64,000 nt of DNA from Theocolax elegans (Eukaryota; Arthropoda; Insecta; Hymenoptera; Cerocephalidae). Both the position numbers and the translations under genes were made by a program. Of the stretch, positions 1 to 10,549 are shown one piece after another (within the stretch, counting starts at the first letter, position 1; every line of letters begins with the position of its first letter). Under the pieces are notes generated by a model, which was given only the letters and a program-made list of their open reading frames with translations, ran no database searches and was not told the DNA's origin. Location: the NCBI GenBank assembly GCA_026168455.1, contig CM047427.1, forward strand, positions 37,266,905 to 37,330,904, given 5' to 3'.

Positions 1-1028
1 AAAATACCCACTAGGTCTCCCAAAAATTTATATTGGTTAACAATGTAACGATTTAGTAGGTACCGATTTTGAAAATTTTAATAATGTCGAAGGTTTAATA
101 AAATGCGACATTTTACCTCCGAGAAATTTATTTCATCCTGTGTTACCGGTAAAAATGCATGAAAGATTAGTTTTTACATTGTGTCGTACCTGCACAGAAA
201 TGCTAAATGAGCAAGAGTGCACGCACGACCGGGAAGAAGAACGTATTTTTACCGGTACATGGGTGTCTGATGAAATAAAAAAAAGTTTAAAACGCGACTA
301 TAAATTAATAAAAATTCACGCGATTTGGCAGTATAGTGTTTGTTAATATACAGCCAATACAGACGATCTATTTAACGAATATATTAATACTTTTTTAAAA
401 TTAAAACAAGAGGCCAGTGGGTATCCCTGTGAATGTACAGACAATACAAAAGAAAAACAATTTATAGAAGAGTATAAAAATAAACAGGGAATAAATTTAG
501 ATCCTAAATTAATTAAAAATAACCCTGGTTTACGTTCGGTAGCTAAATTATGTTTAAATTCATTCTGGGTAAAGTTTGGGCAACGCGATAATCTGACGAG
601 AACGAAAATCGTCAAAGATTATCAAAGCTTGCTCAAACTTTTTTCAGACCCCGAGATAAATGTGAAACAAATCGTTATAGCGAACGACGAGGTACTCTAT
701 GTCTCCATAGAATACATTAAAGAAACAGAAACAGAGTCGGAGGGTAGTAACGTAGCGCTCGCCGCCTACACTACAGCACAGGCTCGTTTGTTATTGTACT
801 CGTATTTAGAAAAACTAGATAGACGCGTACTTTACTACGGCACCGACGCAATTATTTTTACATGTTAACCGAGTAATGCGTACGAACAAAGGTAGGGTCA
901 ATGTTAGGCCAATTAATCCTGCGAATTGGAAATTTACGGTAGAGGTTCTTATATTGAATAATTTGTTTCAGGAGGTTCAAAATTTTATGTTGTTTAAAAG
1001 AATCTATCGTTCGTCTAAATAATGTTTA
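1..1028 (+). pseudogene. polB: Protein-primed DNA polymerase B, C-terminal part (first fragment)
   Basis: Replicative family B polymerase of the Polinton. A frame is readable from about base 60 to 346, then in other frames from about 350 to 868, with weak similarity continuing to about 1000 through several stops. Recognisable blocks are a Cys-rich LCRTC/CTHD segment, the GTW..DE segment, the polymerase motif B region (KLCLNSFWVKFG, near 545-580) and motif C (near 832-858). Motif C reads YYGTDAIIF, where family B polymerases have a Y-x-DTDS core, so the first catalytic Asp is Gly and the Ser is Ala. Another frame break lies around bases 20-60. The gene is interrupted at about 1028 by the inverted-repeat element and resumes at 12431. 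It is non-functional. Confidence 0.85.
977..989 (+). repeat. Possible target-site duplication of the inverted-repeat element (left)
   Basis: The 13-mer TCAAAATTTTATG occurs here and again directly outside the right inverted repeat at 12431-12443, within the same part of polB. On the left it is separated from the inverted repeat by about 39 extra bases, so this is not a simple abutting duplication. Such an extension is known from Penelope-like elements, but its use here is inference. Confidence 0.4.
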
Positions 1029-1480
1029 ATAAAAAAGTGTCCTTTATTGATCGTCACGAACCAATGGTGTAAACAGATGTTAAGTTAAGTTACAAAATAT
1101 GTCGACGTTTCGGACGTTTTTTCGCCGTCCCCTTTCAAGGCTAAAAAAATTTAATAATTTACAAAATATATAGATTAATACCCAGTAGTGAAACATTTAC
1201 ATCGATGTCACAAAACAATTCATAACTCACCAAATTCAAACAAAACTCAAAAAAACCACATATCACTCGTGTAAATCTCGCAAAAGCCACTCTTCCGTTA
1301 TTACATATCCATTCTATAAAAATTCAACACATCACGTTTAATTCTCGAATTAAAAACAATAATTTTCAGTAATACAATTAAAAAGAATACAATTTAAAAA
1401 CCTTTTTACTAATTTTCACCACCCACGCTGTCGTCTCCAGAACACATTGTTTAAAAAATATATATATATCTATATACATA
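1029..1480 (+). repeat. Left arm of a 452-bp inverted repeat flanking the Gypsy insertion
   Basis: This segment matches the reverse complement of 11980-12431 with very few differences. The outer ends read ATAAAAAAGTGTCC on both sides. Read outward, each arm contains a short hairpin-like stretch (GGGACGGCGAAAA.. then CCGAAACGTCG) and an AATAAA-like signal close to the outer edge. There is no open reading frame. It may be a foldback DNA element or two head-to-head truncated copies of a retroelement such as a Penelope-like element; the sequence alone does not decide. Confidence 0.75.
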
Positions 1481-1545
1481 TATATAGATATATGATGTAT
1501 GATGCGAATATATGTATGTATATATGTATGTGTATGTATATGTAC

Positions 1546-2849
1546 TGTAACGGTCACGCTGGGGATTAGGGCGTGGCGTCAAAGGCGAAATAAACGCTTA
1601 CATTTAATTAAAATAATATTAATTTATTATTAATATAAAAAGTATGGTTTGGGCGCCAGCCGCGTACGATCGCGGCGAATTTATAATCAAGCTCGGCTGC
1701 GAACGAGCTGCTGCTGCTACTTGCTGCGCGAGGGGAGGGGAGGGGAGAAAAAGGGGAAGCACACTTACGGTATGAAGGAATACGCGTATCCACTGCAAGG
1801 CGTACACCCACCTTATCAACGTGGAGATCGTCTCCTCGGATTCTGCTTCTCTCGGTTGCTCGCTTTCGCTCTCTAGTGCACACACACACACTCTCGAAAT
1901 CTAACGGTATACAGCACTCGGTCGTAGATCGGTTAGCTGACGTTGCCTCGATGGCGTCCCGATGAGCTCTCTCGAGTTCGGGCTCGTTCGCCGCTTCGCT
2001 GCTCGGGCCCGACGTGCGCGCGCAGCTTCTCGCGTCGAGTCGCCCGTCGGCCGCCGTCGTCTCGCGCGCCTCGTGTAGTGAGTGCTCGCGGCCATGTTGA
2101 TCAAGGCGGACGACGTTGCCGGGCTGCTGCTTCCCACGGAGAGGACGATGTTCCCGGTGATGCTGTTACCCAGGTAAGCCTATATGATCGTTCCTCCGTG
2201 TTATATACTGTATCGGCTAATGAGTCTGCTCTGTTACAGGTGCAGACGGGACGGCCGATCTTCGAGTCTTCTCTCTCACTCGCTCTCACGGTGGCTTCTC
2301 AGCTGGTGCGCGTCGGGTCGGTGATTGCTGCTCTTCGTCGGTGCTGCGTTGCTGCGGGGATTCTGGCTGCTTCTCAGGTGAATATATATCTCCCGAGGGA
2401 GTGCTGCTTATTATTTACTAATTATTAACTGAGAGTTATGGTAATGTTATGATTACCATAACCTCACTTCCAATCCTCTCCTAGCATGTAGCTGTCAGTT
2501 AGTATGTGCACTACATGCGTCCTTGTTTCCTTCTAATTAGGATTATTATTAATTATCCAACTGTTTCACAGCTTCCTGGATATCCTGCTGCTGCTCGTGC
2601 TGCTCCATCTGGCACCTTGGGCCATCGTAGGCTGCTCCATGGACCTGGTGCTAAGCCTCCCAGAAGTAGTATCGCCTCTCCTGACATGCTGCTTTTATTG
2701 TGCTACGAGGAAGGAGCCAAGAGAAGTATTGGGAATTTGGGGAGCTTCGGGTAGGCTAGGTAGGCTTAGAGATGTGAGGGTAGGTAGGTTAGTTTATATT
2801 GGGGTTCGCTCGCTTATTAACTTTGACAGGTATTACATACCTTGTCACA
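1546..2849 (-). repeat. 3' LTR of the Gypsy element
   Basis: 1304 bp, nearly identical to 10550-11853. On the plus strand, that is antisense to gag-pol, it contains two GT..AG pairs resembling introns: donor CAG/GTAAG near 2172 with acceptor TTACAG near 2239, and donor CAG/GTGAA near 2379 with a possible acceptor TTTCACAG near 2573. Several frames of 80-160 codons are open in the GC-rich part (1900-2430), but none resembles a known protein. Confidence 0.93.
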
Positions 2850-2862
2850 ACTCCCCCCCACC
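2850..2862 (-). other. Polypurine tract of the Gypsy element
   Basis: On the minus strand this reads GGTGGGGGGGAGT directly before the 3' LTR. A purine run in this position primes plus-strand DNA synthesis in LTR retrotransposons. Confidence 0.8.
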
Positions 2863-3627
2863 AAACTGAAGTTACGCGGAAGTTGTAACTGAATTTTAAA
2901 CTAACTAACTAAAAGACAATAAATTAAATAAATACTTAATTACTAAACTAAAAAAAAAAAAAAATAATTTGCTATTATCGCTGCTAGTAATGGTGGGGAG
3001 AGTAATGCTGCTTCTTAATTAACTTATTTCTAACAAGTAGCCGGTGCTACTGTTGCGGTGTGCTCGTGTTTAGTCTCCATGACTATTCTGCTTGGCTGCT
3101 ATCTGTGTTAGTGTACACGGTGTATGTGATTTAATTTAGCTCTTATATTGCTTATAAGTACGATTGGCTGGGCCCTTACATTAAATTTATTATATCTTAC
3201 CGCTTTGAGAGCTCATTTCGCGTTCGCGACACTCTCATACTGCATACTTACATGTTTTCTCTCATTCCTATTACACATTTTATTTAATAACAAAAATTAT
3301 ATTCTTAAATGCAAATAAAATATCGATTATATATATTATGCTGCTATTAATTTGTAAGATTGGTGCATGCCTTGCTGCTTTGCCATATTGCTGCTATTGC
3401 GTCACTATTTTGCTTGCTTATTAAGTCGTAAAAAAAAATTTTCCGTAAGACAACGTAGTTAATAAGAAATTTGTGCATATTATTTCTTGGCTGCTGGGTT
3501 TTGTTAGTACTGTTAGTACATTAAGCTGCTGTTAGTAAAAAAGTAAATAGGAAGAGAGAATGTAGGATTAAATGTTTTGCTGCTTGCTGTGGCTGCTTGC
3601 TGAAGATAAAAGGGGGTATTTTGGATA
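2863..3627 (-). other. Non-coding 3' internal region of the Gypsy element
   Basis: 765 bp between the pol stop and the polypurine tract. It has no credible reading frame. It contains many GCTGC/GCTGCT motifs like the rest of the element, in both coding and non-coding parts. Confidence 0.6.
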
Positions 3628-6600
3628 TTACTTCCGGGGTCTGAGCTGACGTTTGGGTGGGCTGCTAGGGGACATATCGGGGTCAGGTATAATTTTCTTG
3701 GGGCGACCTCTTTTACGGGTAACTGGGTTATTGGGCGGATTCGTGATTCGGATGCTTTGCGATACTTGCTGCTGCTGCGTTTGCGGACATTGGGGTGGAA
3801 TTACATTTCGGGGAGGGACATACCGCTTTAAATCGCTAATATGAACTTTAGTTTGTCGTTTGCTGCTCTCATCCTCCACTAAATAAATGCTAGGGGAGAA
3901 TATTTGAATTATTTTTGCGGGTCCTATATATTTGGGTGCGTGCTTAGCTGCGAAGTTATCGTCGGCTGACGATAGCACACGATTGCGGCGACAAACTAAA
4001 TCTCCTAATTGGTATTGTATGTCTCTACGACCTCTATTGTAATACCGTGCTTGCTTGGCTGTGGCTATCTCGGTATGCTTCTTTACTAGGTCGTAGATTG
4101 CTGGCAATCTATGCAATCGCTCTATCCATTGCTGCGTATCTGGGGCGGGAATTTGGGTTGGGGATTCAATGTGCTTTTTGACCAGAGCTATGGGAATAGG
4201 GTTCCTACCAAAATTCAGGAATGCTGGTGAATATTTGGTGGAGGAGTGCACGACCGTGTTCAGTGCAAAACAAAATTCGCCTAGATAGGTGTCCCAATTT
4301 CTATGATCATCAGCTAAATAGCTGTTGATCATTGGCTTTATATTTCTATTTACCCTTTCCACAGGGTTGGCTTGCGCGAAGTATGGAGGGATTGTAGACT
4401 GCGTAATCCCGTAATATGCTAGCTTCTCTGTGACCATCCGATTAACGAATTCAGTTCCGTTATCGGTGATCAAATATTTGGGACATCCCCATCTATTTAT
4501 TACAAGCTCGTCGAAAGCTTGCAATACGCTTTTTGCATCAGCTCTTCTTAATGCCTTCATCTCCACGTATCGCGTGAACAGGTCTTCAAATACAATAATG
4601 TATTTGAAGCCTTGTTTCGATGGTGGCTTTGGGCCCATAATATCTGCTGCTACTACTGTCCAGGGTGCACTGATATTCCTGCCTTCCATAAGACCGGCGG
4701 GGGCTTGTTGGCCGCTTTTATGAGCTTGGCACTCTTGGCAAGCTTTGACATATTGGCATGTGTCCATATATATTCCTGGCCAGTAATAATACGTGGCCAA
4801 TCTAGCATATGTCTTGTCATTGCCTAGATGGCCTGCTTGCGGCGTGTAGTGGGCTTCGTACAGGGCTCTTGGTCGGTCGTTTTGGGGTAAAATTAGCTTC
4901 CAGGCATCGAGGTCGGGGACAAGGGGATCTACTAGGGGATTGGGACGGTGGGCGTATAATAGATTATTCTCTATTCTTAGGTCTGGGTACTTATTGGGGA
5001 ATTTGGCTACTGCTATTAATTTTGTTTGATACCAGGGATCGCTGCTGTCTATTGATATGGCTGCTGCTGCTTCGGTGTTCTCGTACGCTCGAGATAGTGC
5101 ATCCGGCACTTTGTGTAACGCTCCTTTGCGGTGCACAAATTTTATATTGTAATTTTGGAGTATGGTATTCCAACGGGCCAATCTCCCTGTTGGATCCTTT
5201 ATATTGTGCAACCAGAGAAGACTGTGGTGATCCGTTACTACCGTGAACTCTTCCCCTTGCAAATAGCCCTTGAGTCGGTCTACACACCATAACACGGCCA
5301 AGCACTCCTTTTCCGTGACGGTGTAGTTCCGCTCAGCTTTGCTTAGGGTTCTGCTCACGTAGTATATCGGATGCTCCTCTCCGTTTATCTCCTGCGTGAG
5401 AACTCCGGCTATCGCGTAATCGCTGGCATCAGTTTGGAGGGAAAATGGGAGGGAAAAATCGGGTCGGGCTAAAATGGGGGCTTGGGTGAGGGCTAACTTC
5501 ATCTTCTCGAACGCTTCTTGCTGCTCCTTGTGCCAGTGCCATCTGACATCTTTCCTTGTGAGATAATTCAAGGGTGCTCGGTAGTCTGCTAATTTGTCGA
5601 TAAATCGGGAATACCAACCGATTAATCCGGTAAATCTCCGTAGCTGCTTTAAATTAGTGGGGGCTGGGTATTCTAATATCGGCTTTATTTTATCATTGTT
5701 TGTTTTTAGGCCATCCTGGTTAACTTTATAACCTAGGTATGTAACCTCTGCGCAACAAAATTCCGATTTTTCGCGGTTTAGCTGTAAGTTGGCTTTTCTA
5801 AGGGCTGCTAGTACTATTTTGAGCCACCGAATGTGTTCCTCAAAAGTTTTGGCTGTGATGATTATGTCATCTAAATAAGCGAACACATTCGGTTCCCACT
5901 CTGGCTTTATCAAATTGTCCATTATTTTCTGGAACATGGCTGGAGCATTTGCTAGACCGTAGGGTACGCGGGTGAATTGAAATAAACCCTTTCCTGGGAG
6001 GGCAAAGGCTGTTATTTCTCGGCTTTCGGGGGCTAAGGGGACTTGATGGTAAGCTTGGGACAGGTCTAGCTTGCTTATGTAGCGGCTTTCTCGTAGCTGG
6101 TCTAAAATATCGTCCATGTTTCGCATGGGATAAGCTATTTTTTTAGTAACTGCATTGACTTGCCTATAGTCAATGCAGAAACGATATGCACCGTTCCCTT
6201 TTGGGACAATAACGGGGCAGCTGCACCATGGACTATCGGAAGGTTCGATGATGCCTTCACGTAGCATTCTATCGACCTCCGCATAGCCTGCTTGTAGCAT
6301 TTTAGGCGAGTACCGGCGGTTCCTCTGCCTAATTGGCTCGGCTCCTTGCGTATCAATTCTATGGACAGTTAGGTTTGTAGTACCTAATGTCTTGGGGGCT
6401 GCGGGAATCATTTCGTCCAAAAGCTGCTGCAAAATTTTTTCTTGGGAAGGGGTAGCTCTTTTGAGTCCTCCGATGCTGGCTAGGGCTGGTATGTAGCTTG
6501 GGTCTTCGCCATGAGGATAAAAATGATGCGTAATGCCTTTAGAAGTCCACCACGTATCCTTCTCATAATTTATCCTCATGTTGACCTTGCGCTTAAAATC

Positions 6601-7098
6601 GATCCCCAGTATGCAATCATACTGTAGATCGTCTGCTACTTGAAAGGGCATTATGATATTGTCGCCGTCAATACATATAGAGACGTCTACAATACCTTGG
6701 ATTGGTACTGTTGTACCGTCTGCCACTTTCACTGCTTTGCAGTCAGATCTCCTGAGCTTCTGCTGGAACACCTTACTCATTCCTTTGCCTATAAAGGAGT
6801 GCACTGCTCCATCATCGAGCAGTGCTATGAGTTTGTGTCCATTTAGCTCAATATTAAAAAATAAACGGGGATCAATGCCGGGAATTTGCTGAATAAGGGA
6901 CTCGTTAGCTGCTATATGGGAGGGGTGAGACCCTATGGGGGGTTTGGGTGAGAAAATACGGGTCCTTATTTTCTCTGGCTGCCGTTTCCCTGCTGCTTCG
7001 TGCTGCATATAGGGCAGTCTCTTATATAGACTCCCTAGTCTCCACAACCATAGCAGAATACCTGAGAGCACTCTGCTGCCCAGTGACCCAATTGGTCA
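3628..7098 (-). CDS. pol: Gypsy Pol polyprotein (protease, RT, RNase H, integrase)
   Basis: About 1147 residues are open from a GTG at 7071; the frame is open back to a TGA near 7100 and overlaps the gag end in the -1 frame, so expression probably needs a -1 shift from gag. Residue numbers count from 7071. The aspartic protease active site is LLDDGA (86-89 DDGA; families normally have D-S/T-G-A). Reverse transcriptase shows LDLSQAYHQV (335-344) and YLDD (399-402). RNase H shows TDAS (547-550). The integrase zinc site is H741, H748, C778, C781 and its triad is D810, D870, E905. A GPF/Y-like KYIGPAKI segment and a basic C-terminus (KRGRPKK, RQLRPRK) follow. The frame is unbroken, so the copy may be competent apart from the odd protease residue. 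No clear slippery heptamer was seen. Confidence 0.95.
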
Positions 7099-9269
7099 CA
7101 AATAAAGCAGGGCTCTTTTTGTTTTCTGGGGTGGTTGGGGATTATTGGTGCTCTTATAGCTGCTCTAAAATTGCTTCTTGGTTGCTGCTGCCTTTGGCTC
7201 CTTGGCGATTCAGGTTTTTGTGGAGCTGCTGCTGCTTTTTGCCACTGCCTATGGCTGGTGTCGGCGACTACTTTGTTCCATGGCTGCTTTGGCTGTGTGC
7301 TGCTGCTGCTGCTTGATCTAGGGGGGTCGCGTTTTGCTGCTTCTATATGTGTAGGGGAATTCGGCGCTGCTCTTCTTGGTTGGGGGCTGCTGGGCTTGGT
7401 ATATCGCTGCTGTTTATTGTATGTGGGGTTGGGTGTGTGCTCTTTGGGGGTCTGGGAAGGGTATGAGGCTTTGGGATTGCTCGGGCTGCTTACTGCTGCT
7501 AGGCTGCGCGGTTTTTGCTGCTTTGGGTCGACGTAGCCATACTTTGCTAAGCCATAACCTTGCAATGTTGGTGGTGGCTTGTATGTCTCGTCGAGTAACC
7601 GCCTAGCTTCTTCCTTTTTGCCTAGCTTCTGTAGCTGCGCGAAATTATCAAATTGGCTTCTTTCCAACTTGCATCGGTAGCTAGGATGCAAATTACGAAA
7701 TGCTCTGTCCAATTGATCTGCTAGCGGAAGCGGAGGTTTAATCTGGTCCAATATCCCTCGTAATTTTGACAGATACGTCGAGATGTCTTCATTTGGACCT
7801 TGCGTGCGATTTTCTACTATTTGCCGCAAGTTGCTCTGGATTTCCTCCGATCCATATTGCAATCGCACTGCGTCGACAAAATCAATAAAATTTCGCCAGC
7901 TGCTCTTTTCTCTCTTATACCAATCCCATGCTTCATCATCGAGCACGGATGGGAGAGCTTTAATTATGTCGTCCATCGAGAGATTATATGTCTCCTTGCA
8001 TTCTTGGAGATTGCTCAGGAATGTTTCGGGATCGCTTTTCCTTGTTCCTTTGAACTGGATGTGATATCTAGAGAAAATTTCTACCGTTCTCTTTTCTCTA
8101 GTGAAAAGCGAATCCTCTAAATTGCTGCAATTGGAGTAACAATTTCTAAAAGATGGGATCGACGTATTTGCTTGCTGCTGCTGCTGCTGTGGGGGATATT
8201 GCTGCTGGGAGTATTGCTGCTGCTGGGGAGGGGGAATACTAAATGTTGTATTTCTTTCAGGGCTTCGATTCTGGATTTGAGGCTCGTCGGCTATGCTGCT
8301 TTGGTGTGCTTGATCTCGTCGTTGCTGCTGCTCTGATAATTCATCTTCCCATTGCACACTGGGGAGAATTTTTCTGCTGCTGCTTGTGTGTGTGCTGCTT
8401 CTTGGGTCGTTAGGGTTCATTTGGTTACGCTCGTTCATTCTTCGCTCTGTTGCTGTTTGCTGCACTGCTCTAAATGCTGAGGGTTGTATGCTGCTTGTCG
8501 TTCTTGGCTGCGAGTTTGTATATACGTGTGTGCTTTGCGTTGCTGCGGGAGTTGTATTTGGCACGAAGGGGTTATTTGATAAATTTTCATCTGTCGGTAT
8601 GGTTGGAGCAAGCGTAATAATTGGGTAATACGACGTTGAATTTATTCCCAATAACGATACGGTTGTGCTTGGCGATGTATATAATATTTCTGGAATTATC
8701 GGTTCCAGTAAAAATCTTCGCTGCTCTTGCTCACATGGAGACGGCGTCCTTAAATGTCTGCACGTTGATTGTGCTTGCGGACGATATGCTGGATGTAGCA
8801 ATCTTTCGTTTATTGGTTCGTTGCATTCCGTTGGCTCCTCCATAGTCAGTGGATCCTGGTACCGTCCTTGCGACTGTCCGGTTTGCAGTTCCACGTATAG
8901 CATCCGACCAGATGTAATATTTTGTGCTAATGCTGCTCGGGGAGGGGGAGGGAAATTCGTTATTTCGGATTCTGTTAATGAGAGGTCCAGGAGAGATTCT
9001 TCTTCCATTGGGCTAAGTTCGTCCAAGTGTCGTCCATCTACTTCTGGTTTCCATTCTGCTGCTGAGGGGCCATAATTTCTAATTAATTCGTATCGCGCTA
9101 CGCGATCACGAATTGTGCGTATATCGTCGTCGATGTTTAAATCCAGCTGATTGCAGTAAATTGTGATTTTACCATCGGCGGTATTATTTATAGTGCGCCT
9201 AATAATCGCTGCACCTTGTGCTACGTTATCAATGTTTATTTTACTACCTAATTTGTAGTTAGCTGCCAT
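7035..9269 (-). CDS. gag: Gypsy Gag polyprotein
   Basis: 744 residues from the ATG at 9269 (MAANYKLG); the same frame is open further upstream but has no earlier ATG. The N-terminal half is Pro/Gln/Ser-rich and low in complexity, including QQQ runs encoded by CAG repeats. A retrotransposon gag (capsid) domain follows, with IFSRYHIQFKG, DDEAWDWYKRE and RCKLERSQ segments. The C-terminus holds one complete zinc knuckle, CFICDQLGHWAAEC (C-x2-C-x4-H-x4-C), then the start of a second (CYGCGD), which is cut by the TAG stop at 7035-7037. Beyond the TAG the same frame continues with a Cys-containing stretch (DCPIC) before the next stop. The stop overlaps the beginning of pol in the -1 frame. Confidence 0.93.
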   Translation of the reverse strand: MAANYKLGSKINIDNVAQGAAIIRRTINNTADGKITIYCNQLDLNIDDDIRTIRDRVARYELIRNYGPSAAEWKPEVDGRHLDELSPMEEESLLDLSLTESEITNFPPPPRAALAQNITSGRMLYVELQTGQSQGRYQDPLTMEEPTECNEPINERLLHPAYRPQAQSTCRHLRTPSPCEQEQRRFLLEPIIPEILYTSPSTTVSLLGINSTSYYPIITLAPTIPTDENLSNNPFVPNTTPAATQSTHVYTNSQPRTTSSIQPSAFRAVQQTATERRMNERNQMNPNDPRSSTHTSSSRKILPSVQWEDELSEQQQRRDQAHQSSIADEPQIQNRSPERNTTFSIPPPQQQQYSQQQYPPQQQQQQANTSIPSFRNCYSNCSNLEDSLFTREKRTVEIFSRYHIQFKGTRKSDPETFLSNLQECKETYNLSMDDIIKALPSVLDDEAWDWYKREKSSWRNFIDFVDAVRLQYGSEEIQSNLRQIVENRTQGPNEDISTYLSKLRGILDQIKPPLPLADQLDRAFRNLHPSYRCKLERSQFDNFAQLQKLGKKEEARRLLDETYKPPPTLQGYGLAKYGYVDPKQQKPRSLAAVSSPSNPKASYPSQTPKEHTPNPTYNKQQRYTKPSSPQPRRAAPNSPTHIEAAKRDPPRSSSSSSTQPKQPWNKVVADTSHRQWQKAAAAPQKPESPRSQRQQQPRSNFRAAIRAPIIPNHPRKQKEPCFICDQLGHWAAECSQVFCYGCGD

Positions 9270-10533
9270 TTTGAATTTTAATTTAATTATTCTATCAATA
9301 ATTAAGAAGGGGAGGATATAAGTTTGGCGCAAAAAAAATCTGCAGCTCAATACTTATTGCTATTAAACTAACAGCCCAACGTAAAACGAAAAATTAAAGC
9401 TGAAGTTTCTTATATGCTATTTATCTGCTTAAATACTATTTAGGGGAGAAACAATCCAAAATAAGGTGAAGGTAATAAAATTAGGCAAGGGTAATAATAA
9501 TAATATCGGGTTTTTAGGTTTTTGGCTGCTGATAGGGAAAGGCGTAAAAATTAACAAGTTTGCTGCGAAATGGAGTTATTAAATGCAATTAGTTGAAAGC
9601 AAATGAAAAGAAGGGAAGAAAAAAAAATTTAAATTGATTTTTTATGTGCTAATTTGCTAAATTATTACTTTGTTAAAAGCAAAATTAAGGTTTAATTAAT
9701 TTTAATTAATTGGCTGCTAGCTGCGAATATAAGAAAACAAAAACAAACAAAAATAATGTTTTTAATTTGCACTAAAAAATAAAAATTTATTTATTATGTA
9801 TTATTTAAATACTGCTTCGTAAAATTATTTATTGATTAAACTGCAGCTTCTGCCAGAAAAGAAAATGAAAATATCAATGATTTTTTATATATAAGGGCTA
9901 AATTATATCAACAACAAAAAAAAACTATTAATTTGTTGGTAGCACTATGCAAAAAATTAAAATAACTGCTTATTTTAATAAGTGGTATGGCTGCGATGAG
10001 AGAAGGGGGGGAAAAACGAACAAAATGTTATATTGCGTGTCGGGAAATAATATACAAGTATTATAAAATATATGGAAATATTGTGCACAAATTATCAAAA
10101 TATATATAAAGAGAAGAAAACAAGTTATATTTATTTAATTATCGAGTTAATTAAATTTAATCACGTGTGGCAATATTTTTCCACGTGTTAAAAATTAAAT
10201 ATGGCCGAAAATATGGCCACGCGGCTTCTTCCTCCTTCCCGTATGTGTGCTTCACGCGGGGGGGAGGGAAAAATGGCTACGGCTTCTATACTTAAATTTA
10301 TTAAATTACGTCCGCTTGACGTTCACAATTTTTCTAATATAAGAATTGCTGCTGCTTACCCTATCATTAATATATAACCAAAATTTAATTTCAATATTTC
10401 AAATTTTAATTTTTTTCTTTTGCTGCTGCTATTTTCCTAAAAAAAAAATAATCCCGTAATTTTCAACATCGGCTCATATTGCGTATCGACGCCATTTTAA
10501 CGTATATAAAAAAAACGTGCCGATGCCGAAAAA
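9270..10533 (-). other. Gypsy 5' untranslated leader
   Basis: About 1.26 kb of A/T-rich sequence between the primer-binding site and the gag ATG, with no long frame in the sense direction. It would contain the packaging signal in the RNA, but no specific structure was identified. Confidence 0.6.
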
Positions 10534-10549
10534 CCACGTTGGGCGCCAA
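10534..10549 (-). other. Primer-binding site of the Gypsy element
   Basis: On the minus strand the bases immediately after the 5' LTR read TTGGCGCCCAACGTGG. A TGG start complementary to the CCA end of a tRNA is the usual form of a primer-binding site; the tRNA species was not assigned. Confidence 0.8.

Noticed and set aside
2863..3627. Env-like gene in the Gypsy element
   Set aside because: No open frame of useful length or membrane-type sequence between pol and the 3' LTR.
4430..9075. Plus-strand frames within the Gypsy internal region (up to about 145 codons)
   Set aside because: Shadows of gag and pol on the opposite strand, with no protein-like features of their own.
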